Shown: positions 47,738 through 57,225, counted from the stretch's first letter. The stretch is DNA of 64,000 nucleotides from Chitinimonas_A lacunae (GCF_042650885.1 NZ_JBHSBU010000001.1:2914001-2978000); one strand, 5' to 3'. Notes: generated by a model not told the origin, from the sequence alone. Program-made: numbers and translations.

Positions 47738-48263
47738 AGCGTTGGATCAGATCACGGTATATCTGTTGAGCCAGATGCTGGACACTCTGGCGGCTGGTAT
47801 CGATCACCAGATCGGCGATCTCGCGGTAGAGGGGATCGCGCTGCTCGTAGAGTTCGGCCAGACGAGCACGCGGATCGGCGATCTGTAGCAGTGGCCGGTT
47901 GCGGTCCTGGCGGGTGCGCTGATACAGCTCATCGACCGAGGCACGCAGATACAGCACCAGACCATGCTCGGCCAATACCTTGCGGTTGTCAGGGTTCAAT
48001 ACCGCTCCACCACCGGTGGCCAGAACGATATCGGGGCGGCTGGCCAGATCGCGGATCACTTCGCATTCACGCTGACGAAAACCGGTTTCGCCTTCGATAT
48101 CGAAAATGACCGGCACCCGAACCCCCGTCCGGGCTTCGATCTCATGATCGGAATCGTGGAATTCCTTGTCGGTCAGCCGCGCCAACGATCGACCGATGGT
48201 GGTTTTTCCGGCCCCCATCAGCCCCACTAGAAACAAATTGCCCGGCACTTTCATGCCGGGCAT
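47724..48263 (-). CDS. aroK: Shikimate kinase
   Basis: Phosphorylates shikimate with ATP. 179 residues. Walker A GLMGAGKTTIGRSLAR; shikimate-binding DSDHEIEARTG and the GGG of LATGGGAVL; lid arginine in RPLL. The ATG at 48263 or 48254 could start it; neither has a good ribosome site, and a GC-rich hairpin (48240-48261) covers this region. It overlaps aroB by 14 bases and lies 18 bases after pilQ. Confidence 0.95.
   Translation of the reverse strand: MPGMKVPGNLFLVGLMGAGKTTIGRSLARLTDKEFHDSDHEIEARTGVRVPVIFDIEGETGFRQRECEVIRDLASRPDIVLATGGGAVLNPDNRKVLAEHGLVLYLRASVDELYQRTRQDRNRPLLQIADPRARLAELYEQRDPLYREIADLVIDTSRQSVQHLAQQIYRDLIQRYASR
48240..48261 (-). promoter_or_regulatory. GC-rich hairpin at the aroK translation start
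   Basis: On the minus strand GCCCGGCA and TGCCGGGC pair around a six-base loop. The stem covers codons 2-9 of aroK if translation starts at 48263, or hides the ATG at 48254. It could lower translation of aroK or partly terminate pilQ transcripts. Confidence 0.5.
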
Positions 48264-48281
48264 TGTAGCGGAGCCGGAAAC

Positions 48282-50366
48282 TTAGCGCAGCGACAACGAA
48301 TCGTCGAGGATGCGCGGCGTGATAAAGATCAGAATCTCACGCTTGGTTTCCTTCTTGGTGCGGGTCTTGAACAGATTGCCGACCACCGGAACGTTGCCAA
48401 GCAGCGGTACCTGGGTCTTGTCGTTGGTTTCTTCCATTTCGTAGATACCACCGAGCACCGCCGTATCGCCGTTGGGCACCAGCACCTTGGTTTCGATCGA
48501 ACGGGTGTCCACCACGTTGCCAGGTTGCAGCGAGTCGTTGGTCACCTTGATCTCGAGGAACACACGGCGATCAGGCGTGATACGCGGCGTGACTTCGAGC
48601 ATCAGCACAGCTTCCTTCTCTTCGCTGACGATACCGTCGGTGGTGACCCGGTTGACGTAGAACTTCTTACCTTGGCGGATCACGGCCTTCTGCTGGTCAC
48701 CGGTAATCAGGCGCGGGCTCGACACGGTGCGGCCATTGCCTTCGGCTTCGAGTGCCTGTAGTTCCAGGCTCAGCAGGGCACCGACGCTACGGTTGAGCAG
48801 GGTGACACCGATACTGGCCGGCACGAAGGAGCCCAGACCGCTCGACGGCAGTTGCACGTTCTGGATCGTGGTGCCGCTATCGACACCATTGTGAATCACC
48901 GAGAACGAGTCGTTGACGCCGGAAGCGATACCGACCCGGGTCGAGTTGTCGATGGTGCGGTCGCCGCGCAGGCCGAGACGGGCGCCCAGGGTACGACCGA
49001 AGTCATCCTTGGCGATCACGATACGGCCTTCGATCATCACCTGCTTGGCCGGTGCATCGATACGGGCGATCAGATTACGGATCTCTTCGAGCTTCGAAGC
49101 GATCTCGCTCACGATCAGCGTATTGGTGCGCGGCTCGGCGATCACCGTACCGTTCTTGCTCAGGAAGGTGGTCGGGTTCTTATCGTCGCCACGGCTGGAC
49201 AGCAGCATGGCCTTGATATCTTCGGCCTTCTGATAATTCAGCTGGAAGGTCTGGCTGCGCAGCGGCTCGATATCGGCGATGGCACGCTTGGCTTCGAGCG
49301 TCATCTTCTCGCGGGCGGCGATTTCGTCACGCGGAGCGACCCACAGCACATTGCCGTTCTCACGCTTGTCGAGGCCCTTGCTTTGCAGGATCAGGTCCAT
49401 GGCCTGGTCCCACGGCACGTCCTTGAGGCGCAGGGTCAGATTGCCCGACACGGTGTCGCTGGTGATGATGTTCTTGCCGGTGAATTCGGCAATCACCTGC
49501 AATACGGTACGGACTTCGATGTTCTGGAAGTTGAACGACAGCTTCTCGCCCTTATAGGTCGGCTTGTCGAGCTCAGCCAGCTTCTTGGCCTGCTCGTCGA
49601 TATTCTTGACCTCGACGATAAAGCGGTTTTCGGTCTGATAGGCCGAGTATTCCCAGGTACCCTTGGGCTCGATCACCATCTTGACGGTTTCGCCCTGGGT
49701 ATAGGTGTCGATGCTCTGCACCGGGGTGGCGAAATCGACCACATCCATACGGCGCTCGAATTGACGCGGCAGCGAGGTCTTGCTGAACTCGACCACCAGG
49801 TTCTTGCCCTGTTGCCGCACATCGATACCGACGTTGGGGTTGGACAGATCGACCATCACGCGGCCTTCACCACCCTTGCCACGGCGGAAATCGATGTCTT
49901 TGATCGATTCGCGCTGGGTATTGGTAGCGGAGAACACGGCGGTGGCACTGCTGACCGGCTGGCCGGTGGGCGCCTGGTTCAGCGTCACCATCAGCTTATT
50001 GCCGCTGATCCGGGTCTCGTAGACCACCGATTTGATCAGGCTGAATACCACCCGGGTCCGACCGTTGGACTCGGCGATATTGACGCCCTTGAGGTTGCCA
50101 CCGCTGACCGGCACGCTGGTCTTGCCCGAATCATTGGCAGTATTGACGAAATCGAAGGCAATGCGCGGCGGGGCGTTGACGACAAAGCTTGCCGGCACCT
50201 GCGCAGGGTTCTTCATAACGATGGTGATTTCCTGCCGGTCGGCAGAGTCATTTCTGACCTCGATGGACTTGATCGCATTGGGGTCCTGCGCCAAAGCCGC
50301 ACCGGCCGCCATTACCAAGCAGGCAAGCTTCAGCCAGTTGAGCATGCGTTGCTTCATCATCATCAT
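48282..50366 (-). CDS. pilQ: Type IV pilus secretin PilQ
   Basis: The outer-membrane pore through which pili pass. 694 residues: signal peptide (LACLVMAAGAALAQ), AMIN domains in residues ~30-270 that bind peptidoglycan, an STN/N0 domain (SFNFQNIEVRTVLQVIAEFT), an N1 domain, and the C-terminal secretin barrel ending PLLGNVPVVGNLFKTRTKKE. The first of four Met codons overlaps the pilP stop (ATGA), with CGGAG eight bases upstream. Last pil gene of the operon. Confidence 0.97.
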   Translation of the reverse strand: MMMMKQRMLNWLKLACLVMAAGAALAQDPNAIKSIEVRNDSADRQEITIVMKNPAQVPASFVVNAPPRIAFDFVNTANDSGKTSVPVSGGNLKGVNIAESNGRTRVVFSLIKSVVYETRISGNKLMVTLNQAPTGQPVSSATAVFSATNTQRESIKDIDFRRGKGGEGRVMVDLSNPNVGIDVRQQGKNLVVEFSKTSLPRQFERRMDVVDFATPVQSIDTYTQGETVKMVIEPKGTWEYSAYQTENRFIVEVKNIDEQAKKLAELDKPTYKGEKLSFNFQNIEVRTVLQVIAEFTGKNIITSDTVSGNLTLRLKDVPWDQAMDLILQSKGLDKRENGNVLWVAPRDEIAAREKMTLEAKRAIADIEPLRSQTFQLNYQKAEDIKAMLLSSRGDDKNPTTFLSKNGTVIAEPRTNTLIVSEIASKLEEIRNLIARIDAPAKQVMIEGRIVIAKDDFGRTLGARLGLRGDRTIDNSTRVGIASGVNDSFSVIHNGVDSGTTIQNVQLPSSGLGSFVPASIGVTLLNRSVGALLSLELQALEAEGNGRTVSSPRLITGDQQKAVIRQGKKFYVNRVTTDGIVSEEKEAVLMLEVTPRITPDRRVFLEIKVTNDSLQPGNVVDTRSIETKVLVPNGDTAVLGGIYEMEETNDKTQVPLLGNVPVVGNLFKTRTKKETKREILIFITPRILDDSLSLR

Positions 50367-50887
50367 TTTTGTTGCTCCGTTTCGTCAAGCGACAGTACGC
50401 TTGTCCTTTCCGCCCAATCGCCACCGCTGTCTTCGACGATTTCTTTGAGGGTGATTTCGCTTTCGGTGATTTTAGTCACCATGCCGAAGTTCTGGCCCAT
50501 ATAACTGCCGACTTTGATCCGGTACAGATTGGCATCGGGAGTACGAACCAGCGCATTGAGTTCCTTGCCACGCTGGATCGTCCCGACCATCCGCAATTTC
50601 TCGAGGTCGTAGGCTTCAAGGGTTTCCTTGGGCCGATTCCGGTCGGGTTGCAGCCCTCCCTTGTCGCCGGCTCTGGCTACCTTCATCTTGATCCGGTTAA
50701 ACGGATCGACCAGATCGTAGGCGTTGTAGACCAGCGGCTCGTAAGGCTTGACCTCAGGCAATGGCTCGATCTTGCCCCGCATATTCTGGGTGCTCTCGTT
50801 CATCCACGCCTTCAGGTCGCCGAACTCTTCTCCGGCACAACCGGAAAGAAGGCTCGCGAGCAAACCTATCGTCAGATATCTATTCAT
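50363..50887 (-). CDS. pilP: Type IV pilus lipoprotein PilP
   Basis: An inner-membrane lipoprotein of the alignment complex joining PilNO to PilQ. 174 residues. Lipobox LLSGC (Cys17). The proline-rich linker EPLPEVKPYEPLVYNAYDLVDPF is characteristic, and the C-terminal beta-domain (YDLEKLRMVGTIQRG, YRIKVGSYMGQNFG) is complete. It starts 27 bases after pilO. Confidence 0.95.
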   Translation of the reverse strand: MNRYLTIGLLASLLSGCAGEEFGDLKAWMNESTQNMRGKIEPLPEVKPYEPLVYNAYDLVDPFNRIKMKVARAGDKGGLQPDRNRPKETLEAYDLEKLRMVGTIQRGKELNALVRTPDANLYRIKVGSYMGQNFGMVTKITESEITLKEIVEDSGGDWAERTSVLSLDETEQQK

Positions 50888-50914
50888 CGCTTCATATCCG
50901 AATCGTTACGAGCC

Positions 50915-51562
50915 TTACTGCGGCTTCTTCTGCGATTTTCTGGCCTGGACCGATTCTTCGGGGTCCAAGGCACGGTACGTCTTAGCCACCGCCATCATGG
51001 TCAAGGGACTGGAGGTCGCCTTGGGGTCGGCATTCGGCGGCATCGACAGTTGCATATCGGTCAGGGTGACGATGCGAGACAGCTGGGCAACATCGCTGGC
51101 GAATGCCGCCAGGTCGTGGTAGGTGCCGATAATGCGCAAAGTAACTGGCCGCTCGGCGAACTCTGGCGTCTTGCGTTCGTTGACATCAGGCCGGAACAGC
51201 TCGAACTGCAGACCACGGCCCACACCGGATTGGTTGATCTCGGTGATCAGGGTTTCCATCTCGGCCTTGGTCGGCAGTTGTTTCAGCAGCGCACCGAAGG
51301 ATTGCTGGATTTCATAAAGCTGCTGCTTATAGGCCTCCAGATTGACCGCTTTCTGTTTCTTGTCCAGGAAGGCCTCTTTGAGTTGCCCTTCCTTGACCCG
51401 GCCCTGCTCGAGCTCTTCGCGCTTGGCATCGAGCAAGAGGAAATAGCCGAGCACGATGACCAGCACGATGATCACGAACAAGACCACCAACTGAACGACG
51501 GCCGGCCAATTACCAATGTCCTTGGGGTCCAGCCGACGCAGTTCATCCATCGTCATACTCAT
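50915..51562 (-). CDS. pilO: Type IV pilus inner-membrane protein PilO
   Basis: A 215-residue bitopic membrane protein that pairs with PilN. Short cytoplasmic N-terminus, membrane helix (VVQLVVLFVIIVLVIVLGYF), coiled coil (to ~residue 90), then a ferredoxin-like periplasmic domain with ALLKQLPTKAEMETLITEIN, typical of PilO. It is 21 bases after pilN. Confidence 0.95.
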   Translation of the reverse strand: MSMTMDELRRLDPKDIGNWPAVVQLVVLFVIIVLVIVLGYFLLLDAKREELEQGRVKEGQLKEAFLDKKQKAVNLEAYKQQLYEIQQSFGALLKQLPTKAEMETLITEINQSGVGRGLQFELFRPDVNERKTPEFAERPVTLRIIGTYHDLAAFASDVAQLSRIVTLTDMQLSMPPNADPKATSSPLTMMAVAKTYRALDPEESVQARKSQKKPQ

Positions 51563-51583
51563 TGACTGCCTCGCATTTCGTCA

Positions 51584-52177
51584 TCAATTCGGCTTGGGCT
51601 GGCCGTCTTTCTTCTTGCCCTTGTCCTGCTCGGGATCTTCACGCGTCACCTTGACCGTCAGGCGGAACTCGTTGAGGCGCTGACCGCCCACGGTTGCTGC
51701 CTGAATCTCGATCAGAACGGGTTGCTCGAAGATGGGCGAGTCGTTGAGGCTGCGCATCAAGGTGGAGACCCGGGCACTCGATTGTGCATAACCGATCATT
51801 TCGATCTGATCGTTGGTCTGCTTCAGATCACGCAGGTAGATGCCTTCAGGTGTCTGCCGCACCAACTGATCGAGAATCTGCACCGCCTCGGACCGGGTGG
51901 ACTGGAGCTGTTCGACCACTTTCTTGCGGTCGAGCATGGCCTGTCTTTCCTTCTTCAGCGTCTCGATCTCCGCGATCTGCTTGTCGAGCCTGGCGTTCTC
52001 TTCTTCCAGGAAGGCGTTACGCTCTTCCTGGGTGGCGATCTGCGCACTCAGGAAGGTAAAGCCCGCACCGACCACGGCCGCGCCGATGCCGAGAGACAAG
52101 GCCGCCAACGCGCCGAAACGGCGTGCACGCGCCTTGCGCTTCTGCTCGCGGTGGGGTAACAGGTTGATGCGGATCAT
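51584..52177 (-). CDS. pilN: Type IV pilus assembly protein PilN
   Basis: A 197-residue bitopic protein. The N-terminal MIRINLLPHREQKRKAR is the conserved peptide that docks into PilM. A membrane helix (LAALSLGIGAAVVGAGFTFL), coiled coil and periplasmic domain (GIYLRDLKQTNDQIEMIGYA) follow. The Lys-rich tail is variable. Its ATG overlaps the pilM stop by four bases. Confidence 0.96.
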   Translation of the reverse strand: MIRINLLPHREQKRKARARRFGALAALSLGIGAAVVGAGFTFLSAQIATQEERNAFLEEENARLDKQIAEIETLKKERQAMLDRKKVVEQLQSTRSEAVQILDQLVRQTPEGIYLRDLKQTNDQIEMIGYAQSSARVSTLMRSLNDSPIFEQPVLIEIQAATVGGQRLNEFRLTVKVTREDPEQDKGKKKDGQPKPN

Positions 52178-53244
52178 GGATCGAACCTCCGCAGCGCCAG
52201 TCCGCAGGCAATCAGCAGCGACGGCGCGTCGAGCAGCAGTTGACGCGTCTTAATCCGACTCGACTGCGTCATATTGAGAAAAGGATTGGCGATCATCGTG
52301 CTGACCTGGGTACGGCTGGCAACGACTTCGTCCAGCCCCTGGATCACGCTGCAACCACCCGCCAGCAGGATATGGTCGACCGAGTTGTACTGGGTCGAGG
52401 TAAAGAAGAACTGCAAGGCACGGGAAATTTCCAGCGCCAGTGAATCCATGAACGGCTGCAGCACTTCAGGTTCGTAGTTGTCCGGCAGACCGCCGTTGCG
52501 CTTGGCAGCTTCGGCCTCTTCTGCGGACAGACTGAACTTTCGTTGGATATCTTGGGTCAACTGGTTGCCGCCGAACGCCTGTTCGCGCGAATACACTTGC
52601 TGACCGTCACGCAACACGTTGATATGCATCATCGCCGCGCCGATATCCACCACCGCCACCGTCTGCCCTGCCCCATGGCTGGGCAACTGACGTTCGATCA
52701 GTTCGAAGGCAGCTTGGGTGGCGAAGGATTCGACATCCATGACCAGGGCCTTGAGCCCCGCCGCTTCGACCGCGGCGACCCGGTCTTCCACCTTTTCCTT
52801 GCGCGATGCAGCGATCAACACCTCGACTTCGTCGGGGGTGGCCGGCGACTGGCCGAGCACCTGGAAGTCCAGGTTGACCTCGTCGAGCGCAAAGGGGATG
52901 TACTGGTTCGCCTCGGTCTCGACCTGCATCTCCAGCTCATGGTCGGACTGACCGGCAGGGACGGTGATCTTTTTGGTGATCACGGCAGCAGCGGGCAGCG
53001 CCAGGGCGGCGTTCTTGACCCGCGTCCCCATCAGGCGCCATGCCCGCTTGACGGCCTCTCCCACCACATCTAGATTCGCGATGTTGCCATCGGTCACAGC
53101 GTCCTTCGGCAACGGCTCGATGACGTATCTTTCTACCGTCAATCCCTTGCCTGCCTCGGACAGCTCGACCATCTTGACCGCCGAAGTGCTGATATCGACC
53201 CCGATCAGGGGTGGCGCCTTCGGTTTCAGGAAATCGAGGCTCAA
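52174..53244 (-). CDS. pilM: Type IV pilus actin-like ATPase PilM
   Basis: A 356-residue cytoplasmic ring protein, actin/FtsA-like, which binds the N-terminus of PilN. IGVDISTSAVKMVEL is the phosphate-1 motif, VAVVDIGAAMMHINVLRDG the phosphate-2 motif and ILLAGGCSVIQGLDE the adenosine motif. The start is TTG at 53244, with AAGGA eight bases upstream and the family's MSLDFLKPKAPPLIG beginning there. It is the first gene of pilMNOPQ-aroK-aroB. Confidence 0.95.
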   Translation of the reverse strand: MSLDFLKPKAPPLIGVDISTSAVKMVELSEAGKGLTVERYVIEPLPKDAVTDGNIANLDVVGEAVKRAWRLMGTRVKNAALALPAAAVITKKITVPAGQSDHELEMQVETEANQYIPFALDEVNLDFQVLGQSPATPDEVEVLIAASRKEKVEDRVAAVEAAGLKALVMDVESFATQAAFELIERQLPSHGAGQTVAVVDIGAAMMHINVLRDGQQVYSREQAFGGNQLTQDIQRKFSLSAEEAEAAKRNGGLPDNYEPEVLQPFMDSLALEISRALQFFFTSTQYNSVDHILLAGGCSVIQGLDEVVASRTQVSTMIANPFLNMTQSSRIKTRQLLLDAPSLLIACGLALRRFDP

Positions 53245-53301
53245 CTTGAATTTCCTTTAAAAATTAGGTTTGTAGGAGACTTTTCTACGAAGTTGCACTA
53301 G

Positions 53302-53330
53302 ATGCTAACAGCCTGCCATGTGAGTGTAAA
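53302..53330 (-). promoter_or_regulatory. Promoter candidate for pilMNOPQ
   Basis: On the minus strand TTTACA (53330-53325), 17 bases, TAGCAT (53307-53302), giving a leader of about 55 bases to the pilM TTG. It lies in the 168-bp gap to the divergent ponA. Confidence 0.5.
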
Positions 53331-53412
53331 GCCGATTTATGCATTTATACTAAAATCTGGCTGACCCTACAATGCAAACTTTCTAGTTCCCCCCTCGAAA
53401 GCTCCCATACCT

Positions 53413-55722
53413 ATGATTAAACGCTGGTTCTTGACGGCCATCGGCATCCTGGTCGCCCTTGTGGTAGCGGCCGCTGGCGCCTTCGCGATTGCCGTCGCAG
53501 TCACCTACCCGCGCCTGCCTTCGCTCGACATCCTGACCGACTATCGACCCAAGATTCCGCTGCGCGTCTATACCGCTGACGGCGTCCAGATCGGTGAGTT
53601 CGGCGAAGAACGCCGCGCCTTCGCGCCCATCGCCCAGGTGCCGCAGCCGATGAAACAGGCCATTCTGGCCGCCGAAGATGAACGCTTCTATGAACACGGC
53701 GGCATCGACTACATCGGGGTGATCCGCGCCTCGCTGTTCAACCTGGTGCCAGGCCATCCCCAGTCAGGCGCCAGCACTATCACCATGCAGGTGGCACGTA
53801 ACTTCTTTCTGAGCAGCGAAAAAACCTACAGTCGCAAATTCAACGAAGCGCTGCTGGCGTTCAAGATCGAGCACAACTTGTCCAAGGACCAGATTCTGGA
53901 GCTGTACCTCAACCAGATCTACCTCGGGCAACGCGCCTATGGCTTCGCTTCTGCCGCTCAGACCTACTTCGGCAAACCTCTCAATCAACTTAGCATTGCC
54001 GAGATGGCAATGCTGGCCGGATTACCAAAAGCGCCCTCGCTCTACAACCCGGTCGTCAACCTCAAGCGCGCCACCCAACGCCAGCACTATGTATTGAAGC
54101 GGATGCACGAGCTCGGCTTTATCACTGAAACGCAGTACCAGAGCGCCCTGACCGAGCAATTGCAGGTCAAGCGCAGCGTCGAGACCTCGTCCGGCCATGC
54201 CGACTATGTTGCCGAAATGGTACGGCAGGCGATGCTCGACAAATACAAGGAAGCCGCCTACACCCAGGGCTTCAAGGTCTATACCACCCTGGTATCCAGC
54301 CATCAGGAAGCCGCCTACCAGGCCGCCCGCGATGGCGTGCTCGACTACGACCGCCGCCACGGCTATCGCGGCCCCGAAGCCTATGTCGATCTGAACCCCG
54401 GCAGCGGCAACCCAGAAGAATGGCTGGAAGACCGCATGGCCGAGCTGCGCGATGCAGCCGGCCTCACGCCTGCCGTGGTCCTGGTTGCCTCGCCCAAGCG
54501 GGTGCGGGTGTTTATCAAGGGTGGCAAGGCGGTCGATATCGAAGGGGCCGGACTCAAGTTCGCCGCCCGTGCCCTGAGCGAAAAACTGCCGCCCAATGCC
54601 CGCATCCGTCCAGGCGCGGTGGTTCGGGTACAAGTCATGGAAAAAGGTGGCTGGCAGATCGTGCAGCTACCGCAGGTAGAAGTCGCCTTTGTCTCGCTCG
54701 ACCCGAGCAACGGGGCCATCCGCTCGCTGGTGGGCGGTTTTGACTTCAACCGCAACCACTTCAATCACGTCACCCAGGCCTGGCGTCAGCCGGGCTCCAG
54801 CTTCAAGCCGTTTATCTATTCGGCCGGCCTGGAGCGCGGCTTCACACCGGCTACGCTGATCAACGACGCCCCCCTGGTGGTCGATCCGGCCCAGGTCGGC
54901 GGCCAGCGTTGGGAACCCAAGAACTTCGACGGCAGCTTCTCGGGCATGATGTCGATGCGCAATGCGCTGACCAAGTCGAAGAACCTGGTATCGATCCGCG
55001 TCCTGCAAGCGATCACTCCGCAGTATGCCCAGACCCATATCGCCAAGTTCGGCTTCGATGCCAAGCAGCATCCTGCCTATCTGACCATGGCCTTGGGCGC
55101 AGGCAGCGTCACACCGCTGCAACTGGCCGAGGGCTACGCGGTATTCGCCAATCAGGGCTATCGCGTGCGCTCCTATTTTATAGACCGCATCGAAGACAAC
55201 CAGGGCAACGTGGTAGCCCGCACCCAGCCTGAAGTGGCAGGTCAAACTGCCCAACGGACGCTCGACCCGCGCAACGCCTTTATCATGACCAGCATGATGC
55301 GCGACGTGACCCGCTTCGGTACCGCCGCTCGTGCCGCCGTACTCGGCCGCAACGACCTGGCCGGCAAGACCGGCACCACCAGCGAATCGCACGATGCCTG
55401 GTTTGCCGGCTATCAACCCAATCTGGTCGCTGTCGCCTGGCTCGGCTTTGACCAGCCACGCTCGCTCGGGGGTTCGGAAACCGGCGGTCAGGCTTCATTG
55501 CCGATCTGGATCGACTATATGAGTAAGGCGCTCAAGGGCGTGCCCGAAGTGCCCTATCCGACACCCAACGGGGTGATCGTGCAGGCCATCGAGACCGAAC
55601 GCGGCACCGTCAACGAGTATTTCTATGCCGAGTTCCCGCAGACCAATCCCGAACTCGGTCTGGACAATAGCTCCAACGGCGCCACCAATATCGACGACGA
55701 AGCCAAGGACCAGCTCTTCTAA
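53413..55722 (+). CDS. ponA: Penicillin-binding protein 1A
   Basis: A bifunctional peptidoglycan glycosyltransferase/transpeptidase in the inner membrane. 769 residues. N-terminal membrane anchor; GT51 domain with EDERFYEHGGIDYIGVIRA and GASTITMQVARNFFLS; a long OB-like insert (~310-440); transpeptidase with SSFK (catalytic Ser), SKN and KTGTT boxes. It is divergent from pilMNOPQ, as is usual in Beta- and Gammaproteobacteria. The next gene follows two bases after the stop. Confidence 0.97.
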   Translation: MIKRWFLTAIGILVALVVAAAGAFAIAVAVTYPRLPSLDILTDYRPKIPLRVYTADGVQIGEFGEERRAFAPIAQVPQPMKQAILAAEDERFYEHGGIDYIGVIRASLFNLVPGHPQSGASTITMQVARNFFLSSEKTYSRKFNEALLAFKIEHNLSKDQILELYLNQIYLGQRAYGFASAAQTYFGKPLNQLSIAEMAMLAGLPKAPSLYNPVVNLKRATQRQHYVLKRMHELGFITETQYQSALTEQLQVKRSVETSSGHADYVAEMVRQAMLDKYKEAAYTQGFKVYTTLVSSHQEAAYQAARDGVLDYDRRHGYRGPEAYVDLNPGSGNPEEWLEDRMAELRDAAGLTPAVVLVASPKRVRVFIKGGKAVDIEGAGLKFAARALSEKLPPNARIRPGAVVRVQVMEKGGWQIVQLPQVEVAFVSLDPSNGAIRSLVGGFDFNRNHFNHVTQAWRQPGSSFKPFIYSAGLERGFTPATLINDAPLVVDPAQVGGQRWEPKNFDGSFSGMMSMRNALTKSKNLVSIRVLQAITPQYAQTHIAKFGFDAKQHPAYLTMALGAGSVTPLQLAEGYAVFANQGYRVRSYFIDRIEDNQGNVVARTQPEVAGQTAQRTLDPRNAFIMTSMMRDVTRFGTAARAAVLGRNDLAGKTGTTSESHDAWFAGYQPNLVAVAWLGFDQPRSLGGSETGGQASLPIWIDYMSKALKGVPEVPYPTPNGVIVQAIETERGTVNEYFYAEFPQTNPELGLDNSSNGATNIDDEAKDQLF

Positions 55723-55724
55723 CC

Positions 55725-56318
55725 ATGCACAGGGACCGCAACGCCAAAGGCACGCGCGAGCATATCGCCCATCTCGCCGCGCGCCTGATGGCCCAGGACC
55801 ATATCGACGACTTTGCGCTGGCCAAGCGCAAAGCCGCCCACCAGCTCGGGCTGCCCCAGGGGAAAAATCTGCCCACCAACCAGGAGGTGGAGGCGGCGTT
55901 GCGGGAATACCGAGGTATTTATCAGCCGGAACATGACAATGCGCTAAATGCATTACGCCAAAAAGCACTGGTTGTCATGAAACGTTTCCAGGAGTTTCGC
56001 CCCTACCTGACCGGTTCGGTATTGAGCGGCCTGGCCGGGCCGCATTCCGATATCAACCTGGTGGTGTATACCGATAACCCCAAGTCGATCGAGATTTTCT
56101 GCCTGAACCAGGGCATCGCCTTTCGCAGCGACCTGCGGCGGGGCGATGATGACTATCCGACCCTGACGTTTGTGGCCGACGAAACCGTGGTCAGACTATC
56201 GGTGCGGCCGATCAAGGAAGAACGGCAATCGGCCCGGGCTCAGGGGCAGCAGATGCCCGAACGGGCCCGGCTGGCCCAGGTCCAGGCTCTGCTCGATGCC
56301 ACGCCAACGGTAGAGTAG
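55725..56318 (+). CDS. Nucleotidyltransferase-like conserved protein
   Basis: A 197-residue cytoplasmic protein of unknown function. Residues 97-115, GSVLSGLAGPHSDINLVVY, resemble the GS...DxD site of the nucleotidyltransferase fold, but the second acidic residue is Asn111 (DIN), so catalysis may be lost or altered. The N-terminal part (HIDDFALAKRKAAHQLGLP) is helical. It starts two bases after the ponA stop with no separate ribosome site, so it relies on coupling to ponA. Confidence 0.7.
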   Translation: MHRDRNAKGTREHIAHLAARLMAQDHIDDFALAKRKAAHQLGLPQGKNLPTNQEVEAALREYRGIYQPEHDNALNALRQKALVVMKRFQEFRPYLTGSVLSGLAGPHSDINLVVYTDNPKSIEIFCLNQGIAFRSDLRRGDDDYPTLTFVADETVVRLSVRPIKEERQSARAQGQQMPERARLAQVQALLDATPTVE

Positions 56319-56371
56319 GCCATCCGTCGCGGGGCGCGGCACTGGCCGATGGTGCGGACTAAAATCCAGCC

Positions 56372-57151
56372 ATGAAAAGCACCCAGCCTCCGTTGATGAC
56401 CGATGCGCTACCGCTGCGCATCGAAACCGCAGAGCTAGCCGGCGCCGAGCAATTGCTGGTGACGACAAGAGCGGAAATCGTCCAGCTGCTACAGCAACTG
56501 TGCCAGCGGCGCGATCTGGTCAGTCTCTATCTGGACCATACCGACCATTTCGCGCTGACGCTCCCCTTAGTGGTCGACGAGGATCAGCTGGTACTAGACA
56601 TGCCAAGCGGCGAGCTGCGCCATGCGGTATTCCAGGCATCGCAGCTCCAATGTACGGCCGCCCCCCAACAGATCAAGTTGCAGTTCTCCTGCGCCCATCC
56701 ACGCCAGATCGACTGGGATGGCCGACCTGCCCTGGCCGTCGATCTGCCGAGCCAGATCCTGCGCCTGCAACGGCGCGAAACCTACCGCCTGACGGTCCCG
56801 CTCGGTCAGCCGCTATCGTGCTATCTGCCAAGCGGCCACGGCGACACGGTCGAAGTCTCGCTGGTCGATATCAGCATCGGCGGCATCGGCATTCTGGGCT
56901 GCGTGCCAGGATTGTCGCTGGCGCCCGGCACCCACTACCACGGCATCCATATCGAACTGCCCGACAGCGGCACGGTGGTGGCCGATATCGAAATCCGCAC
57001 CAGCTTTGACCTGACCCTCAGAAACGGCATCAAGACTGTGCGCACCGGCGCCCGCTTCCTCCATCTGCCAACGACCACCGAAGCGCAGATTCAACGCTAT
57101 ATCACTCATGTCGAGCGTGAGCGGCTGGCACGTGAGCACGGAATAGAATAG
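56372..57151 (+). CDS. ycgR: YcgR-type flagellar brake protein (PilZ domain)
   Basis: A 259-residue c-di-GMP effector that slows flagellar rotation in other bacteria. The N-terminal YcgR domain spans ~20-125. The PilZ domain begins with RLQRRETYRLTVPLG (RxxxR, c-di-GMP binding), followed by LVDISIGGIGI ([DN]-x-S-x-x-G); both halves of the binding site are intact. No flagellar genes are in the window. It ends convergently with the GIY-YIG gene at an AT-rich repeat. Confidence 0.9.
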   Translation: MKSTQPPLMTDALPLRIETAELAGAEQLLVTTRAEIVQLLQQLCQRRDLVSLYLDHTDHFALTLPLVVDEDQLVLDMPSGELRHAVFQASQLQCTAAPQQIKLQFSCAHPRQIDWDGRPALAVDLPSQILRLQRRETYRLTVPLGQPLSCYLPSGHGDTVEVSLVDISIGGIGILGCVPGLSLAPGTHYHGIHIELPDSGTVVADIEIRTSFDLTLRNGIKTVRTGARFLHLPTTTEAQIQRYITHVERERLAREHGIE

Positions 57152-57180
57152 ACCAATTATTTTATTTTCTGTTTTTATTC

Positions 57181-57225
57181 CACATGATGTCTTGCGATGG
57201 ATTTACCTGTTTATTTAATTTTCAG
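57181..57225 (-). repeat. AT-rich dispersed intergenic repeat, GCAAGA subtype
   Basis: The GIY-YIG gene ends in GAAAATTAAATAA, then ACAGGTAAATCCATCGCAAG and ACATCATG. It matches the yihY-end copy in layout and the 57971-58010 copy in AATCCAT, AAGA and TCAT. It is sense to the gene. Confidence 0.45.

Noticed and set aside
48852..50504. A 550-codon open frame antisense to pilQ
   Set aside because: Shadow of pilQ, which has a complete secretin sequence and operon context.
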